A stretch of DNA of 11,453 bases from assembly GCA_012797725.1 (NCBI GenBank), contig JAAZON010000545.1, positions 1 to 11,453 on the forward strand, read 5' to 3'. Below, piece by piece: positions 1-6,743 of the stretch (position 1 is the first letter of the stretch; each line of letters starts with the position of its first letter). The notes beneath the pieces are model-generated. The model did not search any database, was not told where the DNA came from, and saw nothing but the letters and a program-made list of their open reading frames with translations. This DNA is from SAR324 cluster bacterium (GTDB lineage Bacteria > Bdellovibrionota > UBA2361 > JAAZON01). The position numbers and the translations under genes are program-made.

Positions 1-100
1 CGGGGCTATATAGGGATTGTCCAAAAGAACATAAGATCAGGGTGGCACCAATATTTCCCAGTATTCTTCCTTCCCCCCAAGAGCCTATTTTAGCATAGAG

Positions 101-123
101 GCCCATAAAAATGGGTTATTTTA
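101..123 (+). terminator. Possible weak intrinsic terminator upstream of the transglycosylase gene
   Basis: A short hairpin, CCCAT-AAAA-ATGGG at 102-115 with a possible extra G-T pair, is followed on the plus strand by a T-rich tract (TTATTTT). A second outer inverted repeat, GCCTA at 83-87 with TAGGC at 122-126, could extend the structure. The stem is only five to six pairs, so termination is an inference. It would end transcription of a plus-strand gene lying left of the window. Only about 90 bases of uninformative open frame are present there, so no gene is called. Confidence 0.3.
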
Positions 124-165
124 GGCAGGATTTTTTATGATATTTTTCCAATTCTTATGCACATT

Positions 166-194
166 TTGGGAAAAACTCTCCATACCTGTATATA
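166..194 (+). promoter_or_regulatory. Candidate sigma70-like promoter for the transglycosylase gene
   Basis: TTGGGA at 166-171 and TATATA at 189-194 are separated by exactly 17 bases. Each box matches four of six consensus positions. Transcription would start near 201, leaving an untranslated leader of about 38 bases before the ATG at 239. The region is AT-rich, so a chance match is possible. Confidence 0.35.
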
Positions 195-238
195 GAATTG
201 CTTTATCTCAATTAAATCACATAAAAGAACAGGATTAA

Positions 239-1192
239 ATGGGAAAATACCAAAGCCCCCAGATTGACACAGCAAAGCTTGAAGACAAACTGCCTGAGCA
301 AAAGCATTTGAAGGCTGCTCAGCAGGAACTTGTCAAGCTTAGATCGCAGTTTTGCACCACCGTCGAGCAAAACGTGATAAATCATATGGCGATAAACTTC
401 CTTCGCACAGAGCCTGGCCGAAATAAGTTGATTAATTGTGTTGTTGAAGCTTTCAAGAACGATAGAACATTACTCAACCTTTCTCTCTCCGATTTAAAAA
501 AATACCTCAACTGGGCAAAGAAACTTGGTGAAATTGCTTCAGAGATGGAGAGTCTACGAATTAGTGGGGGCAAGAGGACTCTCGAGTACTTAACCATAAA
601 CCAATATCTGGCCCGCTTTAAAGAAAAGACCGAGCAAGATTATTACTTCAGTTTTCACAGCGTCACCGATGAAATGCTTGAAGCATATAATGGATATAAT
701 AATTGCATTTACACCGTTGGAAATAACGGCAGCACCAGTTTTGATAAATCAGGCTTAGATTCTCAATTCACTACTGCTGTGAGTAATATGGCATCCCGCC
801 TCGGCACTAATCCTGACTGGATACTTAAAGTCATGGCATTTGAAACAGGCGGATCCTTCTCTACCTCTATTCGTAATCCAAGATCAGGTGCCACAGGTCT
901 TATTCAATTTATGCCTAGCACGGCAAAAAGACTGGGCACGTCAACTTCAGCGCTTGCACAAATGAGCAAAATTGAACAACTCAAGTACGTCGAGCAATAT
1001 TTTGCTCCATACGCCGGTAAAATGAACACTTTTGAGGACGTTTGCATGGCGGTCTTCTGGCCTGCTGCCATAGGAAAGGATCCAAACACCACACTGTTTG
1101 GAACAGGTACGAAAGCTTATGCGCAAAACCCACTGGATTCAAATCGTGATGGAAAAGTCACTGTAAAAGAATATGCAAATAGGGCTGTCTGA
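239..1192 (+). CDS. SLT-type lytic transglycosylase with C-terminal EF-hand-like loop
   Basis: The product probably cleaves the peptidoglycan glycan strand. Residues 1-150 are mostly charged and helical and match nothing I recognise. Residues about 172-290 resemble the lysozyme-like SLT fold. E202 in FETGG is the likely catalytic acid, and GATGLIQFMPST (217-228) is the second conserved motif. AVFWPAAIGK (271-280) and the C-terminal stretch recall phage and bacterial transglycosylases that carry a calcium site. The loop D300-S-N302-R-D304-G-K-V-T308-V-K-E311 fits a 12-residue EF-hand. The start is fixed by an in-frame TAA directly before the ATG; AGGA lies 4 bases upstream. There is no signal peptide or membrane anchor, so export would need a non-Sec route, phage-style lysis or a secretion machine. 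The gene is monocistronic and convergent with the downstream operon. The fold is well supported; the substrate and location are not. Confidence 0.8.
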   Translation: MGKYQSPQIDTAKLEDKLPEQKHLKAAQQELVKLRSQFCTTVEQNVINHMAINFLRTEPGRNKLINCVVEAFKNDRTLLNLSLSDLKKYLNWAKKLGEIASEMESLRISGGKRTLEYLTINQYLARFKEKTEQDYYFSFHSVTDEMLEAYNGYNNCIYTVGNNGSTSFDKSGLDSQFTTAVSNMASRLGTNPDWILKVMAFETGGSFSTSIRNPRSGATGLIQFMPSTAKRLGTSTSALAQMSKIEQLKYVEQYFAPYAGKMNTFEDVCMAVFWPAAIGKDPNTTLFGTGTKAYAQNPLDSNRDGKVTVKEYANRAV

Positions 1193-1214
1193 CCGTTGTC
1201 TAAATTTTTCGTCT

Positions 1215-1255
1215 AGCAGGCCCCAATGATCACCTTTCGCACTTTAGGCTCTGCT
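1215..1255. terminator. Weak hairpin in the convergent gap after the transglycosylase
   Basis: AGCAGGCC at 1215-1222 can pair with GGC-T-CTGCT at 1247-1255, giving eight pairs with one bulged T and a loop of about 24 bases. It sits between two convergent gene ends, where a bidirectional terminator would be expected. The loop is long and neither side has a proper T run (only ATTTT about 14 bases on, plus strand). This is therefore a tentative call. Confidence 0.2.
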
Positions 1256-1277
1256 ACTCAGGACAGATTTTCTCCTC

Positions 1278-2219
1278 TCATACATCTTTCCTTAAATCCG
1301 TAAGCGAACGGACACCAAACAAGGATAGGTAAAAAAGCCCAATGCACGTTACTGAAACATACTGGCAAAGGTGTAATACCACTGAATATGCAGTAGCATG
1401 TGAAGCATCGATTTCAAAAACGCTTAGGGCTAAGATTGTGAAGTATTGAAAAACACCTATATTGCCTGGGCTATTTGGAATCAAAATACCAAGATTTAGC
1501 ACTCCCAAAACAAAAAGCGCTTCTAAATATCCAAGTCTCAAATCAAATATTGCAAAACCATAACGGAACATCACAGCTTCCATGAACCATACAGCAAATG
1601 AAAGTGCCACAATGGACAAAAGCGCTGGAACATTTCTGCACCCTATCGCCGCTCCCTCCAGGACTCCCTCAATAAAAGTTCCAAGCCTCCCTTCCGGTAC
1701 AAATCTCAGGCAAAAAGATCTAAAGAAGCCCGAAATCAAAAATATTATTAGTGCCACAGAAAACAAAGCGAGTCCTGTCCATCTTGCTTCCTCTGCCCAT
1801 CCTGGCAAAGCAAGTTGGGTAGAACCAATAAACAACAGAATTACAATCACAAAGCCATCGAGCATGCGCTCAAAAACAATGCTTGAAAGAGTTGTACTGG
1901 TTCGAATTCCTTCAACCTTCCCTATTATATGGGCTCTCACCAATTCTCCAAGTCGAGCTGGTAAAATGTTATTTGCGGCATATCCAATCATCACACCGCC
2001 CATTGCCGCCTGCCATGATAAGGCTGGAAGCATTAGTTTGGAACGAAGCGCCCTTGGGAAGAATCCAAGCAGATAAATAATTACTAAAAGCAAAATATCA
2101 AGAATTGATACCTTAGCAAGCTGGGCTAGGAACGCCGCCCAATTAAGTTTCGAGATCACAAACGTAAGTGCCGCGACGCTAATTATCCAAATGCCATAGC
2201 GTCTAAGGAAATTGCTCAT
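1278..2219 (-). CDS. UPF0104 / lysylphosphatidylglycerol-synthase-type integral membrane protein
   Basis: This is a polytopic inner-membrane protein with about eight hydrophobic segments, near residues 8-25, 38-56, 69-85, 112-132, 148-165, 199-217, 230-248 and 256-306 (the last is probably two). Family-type motifs are visible: N83-N84 then P87-x-R89-x-G91-E92-x-x-R95, E117-R118-x-x-D121, and PNSPGNIG at 248-255. These match the LPG_synthase_TM family (UPF0104, AglD-like). Members occur with or without a cytosolic aminoacyl-transferase domain; this one, at 313 residues, has only the membrane part. Many stand-alone members sit in polyprenyl-glycan or lipid clusters and are suspected of flipping or modifying lipid-linked sugars. 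Its ATG overlaps the upstream stop by four bases (ATGA), so translation is probably coupled. It is the last gene of the operon. The family is secure; the biochemical role is inferred from context. Confidence 0.82.
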   Translation of the reverse strand: MSNFLRRYGIWIISVAALTFVISKLNWAAFLAQLAKVSILDILLLVIIYLLGFFPRALRSKLMLPALSWQAAMGGVMIGYAANNILPARLGELVRAHIIGKVEGIRTSTTLSSIVFERMLDGFVIVILLFIGSTQLALPGWAEEARWTGLALFSVALIIFLISGFFRSFCLRFVPEGRLGTFIEGVLEGAAIGCRNVPALLSIVALSFAVWFMEAVMFRYGFAIFDLRLGYLEALFVLGVLNLGILIPNSPGNIGVFQYFTILALSVFEIDASHATAYSVVLHLCQYVSVTCIGLFYLSLFGVRSLTDLRKDV

Positions 2220-3541
2220 TTCGATAACTCTGAAACAATCTCCGCAGCGACTCGACGAGCTTCCTTGATGGCATAATTTGTCCCTCTATCTTCTGGATAG
2301 ACTTGAGCCATTGTAGATAGCCAAAGGGAGTTAATAGGTGTTTTCTGTGCTGGGATTAGCTTTGAATAATGCTTAGTAACCAAGGGTTGACTGTAATGGG
2401 CTCGCCAAGTCGATGCACCAATAATCCAATCTTTCGAGAACTTGGGGAACATTTGCTTTAAATAAGGCAAGCAATATTCGAGATATTCTTCATCACTCAT
2501 CGCAAAAAGCGGATCACTTGTTGGGAGATATTTTGAAATATAGGCGATATGTTCACCTCCATAGTTCTCTATATTGTCAAAATTGGTGTGTTCAATAATA
2601 CCAACAAAAGGAAATGATGGATCTGCCACATTGAGCCAATATGTACTCGAAAGACTTTGCTTCAACCGAAGCACTACACATATATTACCCAAGAAACGCA
2701 ATTGACTATGGAGCGCCTTGTAATCCTCTGGGAGAGCCGGTGTAATATTTAAAAACTCTGGAAGTGGAAGTGTCGCAAGTATCGCGTCAGCACCATGTTC
2801 CACTCCTAAAACCTTGACTGCATAAGCTTCACAACTCTTATTTACGCAAATCTCTTCTACTGGACTCGATTTATGAAGCACAACTCCCAGCTCATCTAGA
2901 GCTTTCTGCATGGCTTCAGTCAGAGCATTGAAACCTCCTTCCAAATATACAAGATTCTCCGAGCCCCCTTTGCCTCGGCTGCCCCCTCTCAACTTAACCT
3001 TATTCCAAAACCAAACTGCAGAGACCAGTTCAAAATCTGAGCCGAACTTGCCCTTGAGCAAAGGTCTCCAAATGACATTAAGACTCTTATTGCCTGCATG
3101 TTTTTGGATCCAATCTACTGCGCTAATGCCCTCTAGTCTGAACCAATCTTTTGTCCTTCGTGCTGCAAGCACCATTAAACCCGTACGAATTCTATCTATG
3201 AGAGGAATACCTCGGAATTTCAATAAATCTAATGGGCTAGTTAGCCTATAAATGCTATTTGCATAGAATAGGCCTGTATTTGAATTCAGACGTTTTATTT
3301 GATTTTGGAGCCCAAGTTCTTCAATAAATTTAAGTATTTCAAAATCCGAAGTGAACCAGTGGTGGTAAAACTTCTCAACGTATTTTCCAGTTTCAAATTC
3401 AAAACTTCCAGCCAGGCCTCCAATATCTCTATCTGCTTCAAATATTTCTACACTAACGCCAGCTCTCGCCAAATCTAAAGCAGCAGCAAGGCCTCCATAA
3501 CCCGCTCCAATGACAATGACTTTTTTCTTCACATTTCTCAT
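2216..3541 (-). CDS. NAD(P)/FAD-dependent oxidoreductase, amine-oxidase / protoporphyrinogen-oxidase-like fold
   Basis: This is a 441-residue flavoprotein. The N-terminal Rossmann dinucleotide-binding motif is VIVIGAGYGG (8-17), followed by E35 at the end of the second strand and a DxxIGGLAGSF segment (39-47) typical of the amine oxidase, phytoene desaturase and UDP-galactopyranose mutase superfamily. Near the C-terminus, YPEDRGTNYAIKEAR matches the second FAD-contacting region. There is no signal peptide or membrane span, so it is probably cytoplasmic or peripheral. The gene lies 6 bases after the GT2 gene and overlaps the UPF0104 gene by 4 bases. Related oxidoreductases are common beside GtrB-type glycosyltransferases, and the likely substrate is a nucleotide sugar, lipid-linked sugar or isoprenoid. 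The exact reaction cannot be read from the sequence. UDP-galactopyranose mutase is possible but the protein is longer and its signature residues were not verified. Confidence 0.85.
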   Translation of the reverse strand: MRNVKKKVIVIGAGYGGLAAALDLARAGVSVEIFEADRDIGGLAGSFEFETGKYVEKFYHHWFTSDFEILKFIEELGLQNQIKRLNSNTGLFYANSIYRLTSPLDLLKFRGIPLIDRIRTGLMVLAARRTKDWFRLEGISAVDWIQKHAGNKSLNVIWRPLLKGKFGSDFELVSAVWFWNKVKLRGGSRGKGGSENLVYLEGGFNALTEAMQKALDELGVVLHKSSPVEEICVNKSCEAYAVKVLGVEHGADAILATLPLPEFLNITPALPEDYKALHSQLRFLGNICVVLRLKQSLSSTYWLNVADPSFPFVGIIEHTNFDNIENYGGEHIAYISKYLPTSDPLFAMSDEEYLEYCLPYLKQMFPKFSKDWIIGASTWRAHYSQPLVTKHYSKLIPAQKTPINSLWLSTMAQVYPEDRGTNYAIKEARRVAAEIVSELSK

Positions 3542-3547
3542 ATCTAA

Positions 3548-4549
3548 TCAGGCTTTATCCTCGACTTTCATCTCCGACAGAGGCTCTCCTTTTATCTTTT
3601 CTATAAAATATAAGGGTCTTTTCTGCCCTTGCTCAAATATGCGACCGATGTATTCGCCCATAATTCCGAGCACCATTAATTGAATACCACCTAGAAGCAG
3701 TATTGAAGCCATCATAGAAGTGTAGCCCGGTAGGTTTATATCCATAAATTTCAAAATAATGACAAGAACTATGTACGCAAATGCAAAAATAGACACTCCT
3801 GCTCCCATATAAGAGGCCAAATGAAGCGGAGCGTAAGAGAAGGAAGTAATAGCATCAAAGGCAAGCACAAGGGACTTTCGAACGGGGTATTTGGTTTCAC
3901 CAGCAAAACGCTCAGGCCTTTCATAAAGGATTGGAGTCTGATGGAAACCTATCCAGGAAACCATGCCTCTAACAAATCTATGTTTCTCACGCAAAGAAAG
4001 AAGGGCATCCAAAGCTCTTCGATCGAGCAAACGAAAGTCTCCTGTATCTCTGGGAATATTCGTCTTGGTAATAGTCGAGATGATTCTGTAAAAACCAAAA
4101 GCAAGCAAACGCTTCATGAAGGATTCCCCTTGTCTTCGTGTTCGCTGTCCATAAACGACATCGTAGCCTTCTGACCATTTCTTCAACATATCACCAAGAA
4201 GTTCTGGGGGATCCTGAAGATCCGCATCAATAATCAGAATAACCTCACCCTTTGCTTGATCAAGTCCGCATGTAAGAGCAATTTGATGGCCATAGTTTCT
4301 CGAAAGACGAATAATTTTCACATTTCGATCATTACTCTGATGAGCCTGCATCAAATCCCATGTTCGATCTCGACTGCCATCATCAACCAAAATGATCTCG
4401 TATGGGATTGAAATAACTTCTAATACGCCTTTTAGCCTTTTCAACAACTCATCAAGGACTTCTTCTTCATTATAGCAAGGCACAACAACCGAAATGCTTT
4501 TTGGCGCTTCCGACCTACGTTCTAAACCAGGAATTTGTTGTGCATCCAT
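3548..4549 (-). CDS. GT2 family glycosyltransferase, GtrB/ArnC/DPM1-like, with two C-terminal membrane helices
   Basis: The product should move a sugar from a nucleotide donor to polyprenyl phosphate on the cytoplasmic face of the inner membrane. The GT-A fold is clear: VVVPCYNEEE (21-30), the donor-binding DDG (56-58) in ILVDDGS, and the metal-binding D108-A-D110 followed by LQDPPE. DTGDFRLLDR (168-177) and KHRFVRGM are typical of the bactoprenol glucosyltransferase branch. Two hydrophobic helices at about 244-268 and 278-302 anchor the C-terminus, followed by the GQKRPLYFIE segment characteristic of GtrB-like proteins. The length (333) is normal. The start ATG is one base after the stop of the SDR gene (TAA-T-ATG) with only a weak GAAG upstream, suggesting translational coupling. 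Which sugar it transfers is unknown; glucose, mannose and 4-amino-arabinose donors all occur in the family. Confidence 0.9.
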   Translation of the reverse strand: MDAQQIPGLERRSEAPKSISVVVPCYNEEEVLDELLKRLKGVLEVISIPYEIILVDDGSRDRTWDLMQAHQSNDRNVKIIRLSRNYGHQIALTCGLDQAKGEVILIIDADLQDPPELLGDMLKKWSEGYDVVYGQRTRRQGESFMKRLLAFGFYRIISTITKTNIPRDTGDFRLLDRRALDALLSLREKHRFVRGMVSWIGFHQTPILYERPERFAGETKYPVRKSLVLAFDAITSFSYAPLHLASYMGAGVSIFAFAYIVLVIILKFMDINLPGYTSMMASILLLGGIQLMVLGIMGEYIGRIFEQGQKRPLYFIEKIKGEPLSEMKVEDKA

Positions 4550-4550
4550 A

Positions 4551-5288
4551 TTACAGCTTCAACTTTTTAAACAAAAATTCTGGGATATGCTTAATGATGA
4601 ACATAATGTATTGCCAAAACCAGGGAGTATAAAGGATGTTTTTTTCTTTCTGTATGGCCCCAAAAATATCTCTTGCAACTCTTTCTGGCCCCACATAAAG
4701 CAGTCCCTGCTTAAGATGCGCTGTCATGGGTGTAGATACAAAACCGGGTTTGACCGTCAGAACATGTACACCTTTGGCCGAGAGGCGATTTCTAAGTCCA
4801 CTTAAGAATATGCTTAGGGCCCCCTTCGCCGCCCCATATACATAATTGCTTTGCCGCCCTCTGTCTCCAGCAGGAGAGCTAATGACAACAATACAACCTT
4901 TGCGCGCTTCTTCCATTTTATTGCTGATAAGTGTGAGTAGAGAAATAACACTCAGACAATTCAGTTTAAATTCCCTTTCAGTATTCTCATAAAGTGCTTC
5001 GCATCTTTTTTGATCGGGAAGTGAGCCATATCCAATAAAGGCCACGTCCAGATCCCCCAAGGAAGCCAAGGCATTTTTAAGCATTTGTGCATGAGAAGAA
5101 AACTCTAGGGCATCAAATTTCGCTGTTATGACTTTTGAAGCACCTCGCACTCTTAAATCCTGTGCAAGAGCATCTAGTTTGTCAGTGTTTAAACCTGTCA
5201 AATATAATTCGGCTTGAGCTGCCGCAAATAACTTCGCGGTCTCACCCACTATTGCCGAGTCTGCACCCACTATCAATACTCGCTTCAT
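4551..5288 (-). CDS. Short-chain dehydrogenase/reductase, DprE2-like keto-sugar reductase
   Basis: This is an NAD(P)H-dependent SDR of 245 residues. The cofactor motif is degenerate, VGADSAIVG (7-15), as in DprE2-type proteins rather than the classical GxxxGxG. The catalytic set is present: N110, S138 in VVISSPAG, Y151 and K155 in YGAAK, then PGFVSTPM. The C-terminal tail is hydrophobic with aromatic residues (about 211-235), which may bring the enzyme to the membrane where a polyprenyl substrate sits. In mycobacteria DprE2 reduces the 2-keto intermediate made by DprE1, yielding decaprenyl-phospho-arabinose. The tandem order, 3 bases after a DprE1-like gene, is the main reason for choosing DprE2 over a generic SDR. 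A strong AAGGAG lies 7 bases before the ATG. The SDR fold is certain; the specific substrate is inferred. Confidence 0.85.
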   Translation of the reverse strand: MKRVLIVGADSAIVGETAKLFAAAQAELYLTGLNTDKLDALAQDLRVRGASKVITAKFDALEFSSHAQMLKNALASLGDLDVAFIGYGSLPDQKRCEALYENTEREFKLNCLSVISLLTLISNKMEEARKGCIVVISSPAGDRGRQSNYVYGAAKGALSIFLSGLRNRLSAKGVHVLTVKPGFVSTPMTAHLKQGLLYVGPERVARDIFGAIQKEKNILYTPWFWQYIMFIIKHIPEFLFKKLKL

Positions 5289-5291
5289 GGA

Positions 5292-6605
5292 TTAACTCCT
5301 TGTAACTCTGCGCCAAAAACTTGATGAAAACTTCGGATCAATAAACTTTGAAAATTCTTCTGCTCTTGGATACGAAACTCTAAATGTCTTGGGTGACATC
5401 CGAGCATCTTTTGCTGCATAAATCGCACCTTTCACAGAACAGACAACTTGATCCAATCTGTCCATAAGCTCTAAAGTTGGGGGGCCATCATTTGGAAAAT
5501 CAAGAGCCAGGGTGACACCCTTCCGTGGGAATGACATCAGCCCAGGAGATGGAATATCGCCAAAAGTTTTCAGTACTGCCAAAAATGATCCTTTACCTGA
5601 GTCGGCAATCAGCTTAAAGATTTCCTCGATCGCGCCACTGCCTTGACCATAGGGAACCACGCATTGCCACTGAAAAAAGCCTCGTTTCCCATACATGCGG
5701 TTCCACTCCAGCATGGCATCAAGTGGATAAAAGAAAGGCTCATAATGAACTGTCTTCTTGATTTCCCTTTTCCTCTGCTTTCCGTAATAGGCGCAATTAA
5801 AGGCTCTTATCGTAAAATTATTAAGCAATGCAGATGGAGCCTCGAAGGGAAAGGTCAGACTTAAAGAACGGTGAGGTTTCAAAAGGAGAGGATCGATTTC
5901 ATTATTTGTGTTACCTCGCATAAAGAGCCCACGGCCGAGCGAATCTCCTTTTGCAAGACAATCAACCCATGAGACACTGAATTCATATTTCTTTTCAGAC
6001 TCTTCAGATAGTTCAAAGAATTCCTTCAAGTTCGTAAATTTTACAGTCTCAGAATCAATTAATGGGTTTTTTATTGCCTTTAACTTGATTTCTGCCCACG
6101 TAATCAAGCCCGTAAGGCCCATTCCTCCGATAGTAGCATTAAAAAGATCCGAATTTTGATTAGGTGAACATTCCAAATGCTTATTATCTGAACGAAGCAA
6201 TCCAAAGCGAAGCACATGCTGCCCAAAGGCACCGGCACAATGATGGTTCTTTCCATGCACGTCATTTGCAATGGCTCCTCCTACAGTCACAAAGCGTGTT
6301 CCAGGGGTCACGGGCAAGAACCAGCCCCTTGGCACAAAGACTCTCAATATCTCATCTAGGCTAATGCCTGCTTCACAGCGTAACAGTCCTGTTTGTTGAT
6401 CAAAATCGAGAAGATATGAAAGAGGCCCTGTATCAAGTAATACATTCTGGTGATTAAGACAGCTATCGCCATAACTCCTACCCAAGCCAAAGGGAAGCAT
6501 TGTCTGCCCAGATTGAAGAACTGGAAGCTCGGTTCTTGAGGATACTGGGATAACAGTATGTCGTTCTTTGGGGTAGCGTCCCCACGATTCGAATCTTTTC
6601 TTCAT
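5292..6605 (-). CDS. dprE1: DprE1-like FAD-dependent oxidase (polyprenyl-phosphoribose 2-oxidase family)
   Basis: This is a VAO-type flavoprotein of 437 residues; mycobacterial DprE1 has 461. The FAD-binding domain shows FGLGRSYGD (39-47) and VTPGTRFVTVGGAIANDVHG (99-118) followed by KNHH, which track the mycobacterial enzyme closely. The C-terminal AKDAR (398-402) and FRVSYPRAEEF match its AKDSR...YPRVDEW region. K399 corresponds to Lys418 of the Mycobacterium tuberculosis protein. A367, in LALDFP, occupies the place of Cys387, the residue attacked by benzothiazinones (alignment from memory). DprE1 oxidises C2 of decaprenyl-phospho-ribose; DprE2 completes the epimerisation to the arabinose form. 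It heads the five-gene operon. The SD before the ATG is poor, but FESWGRYP right after it matches the usual N-terminus. The family is certain; the ribose/arabinose substrate is inferred. Confidence 0.88.
   Translation of the reverse strand: MKKRFESWGRYPKERHTVIPVSSRTELPVLQSGQTMLPFGLGRSYGDSCLNHQNVLLDTGPLSYLLDFDQQTGLLRCEAGISLDEILRVFVPRGWFLPVTPGTRFVTVGGAIANDVHGKNHHCAGAFGQHVLRFGLLRSDNKHLECSPNQNSDLFNATIGGMGLTGLITWAEIKLKAIKNPLIDSETVKFTNLKEFFELSEESEKKYEFSVSWVDCLAKGDSLGRGLFMRGNTNNEIDPLLLKPHRSLSLTFPFEAPSALLNNFTIRAFNCAYYGKQRKREIKKTVHYEPFFYPLDAMLEWNRMYGKRGFFQWQCVVPYGQGSGAIEEIFKLIADSGKGSFLAVLKTFGDIPSPGLMSFPRKGVTLALDFPNDGPPTLELMDRLDQVVCSVKGAIYAAKDARMSPKTFRVSYPRAEEFSKFIDPKFSSSFWRRVTRS
5296..5301 (-). promoter_or_regulatory. 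Strong ribosome binding site of the DprE2-like SDR gene
   Basis: On the minus strand AAGGAG lies seven bases before the ATG at 5288. It sits inside the last codons of the DprE1-like gene, just before its TAA. It is the best Shine-Dalgarno site in the operon and fixes the SDR start. Confidence 0.75.
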
Positions 6606-6700
6606 AGCTTGGGATACTACCCTAAAAGTGTGAAGATTTACAGCCCCTTAGTTAAGTTGGATTTCTCTCATTCTAAGAGTAATTCAACCAAAAATTCTCA

Positions 6701-6720
6701 TGTTCAAGATCGTTTGAACA
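6701..6720. repeat. 20-bp inverted repeat upstream of the DprE1-like operon (possible operator)
   Basis: TGTTCAA and TTGAACA form perfect 7-bp arms around a 6-base centre. The repeat lies 96 bases before the operon start codon at 6605 and 24 bases after the phosphodiesterase stop. The AT-rich arms and the interrupted symmetry look more like a dimeric regulator site than a terminator. However, a TTTTT tract follows about six bases downstream on the minus strand, so weak termination is not excluded. No convincing promoter could be fixed in the 138-base gap. Confidence 0.35.
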
Positions 6721-6743
6721 ATGTTCCGTATAATTCAAGTCGC

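Noticed and set aside
1..106. Possible gene ends or starts at the left edge: an open plus frame to a TAG at 91-93, and an open minus frame from an ATG at 106 running off the window.
   Set aside because: Each is only about 30-35 codons, they overlap on opposite strands, the minus ATG has no Shine-Dalgarno, and neither peptide is recognisable.
1582..2076. 164-codon plus-strand open frame opposite the UPF0104 gene.
   Set aside because: It is the antisense shadow of a clear membrane-protein gene, with low-complexity Ser/Pro/Lys-rich translation and no family resemblance.
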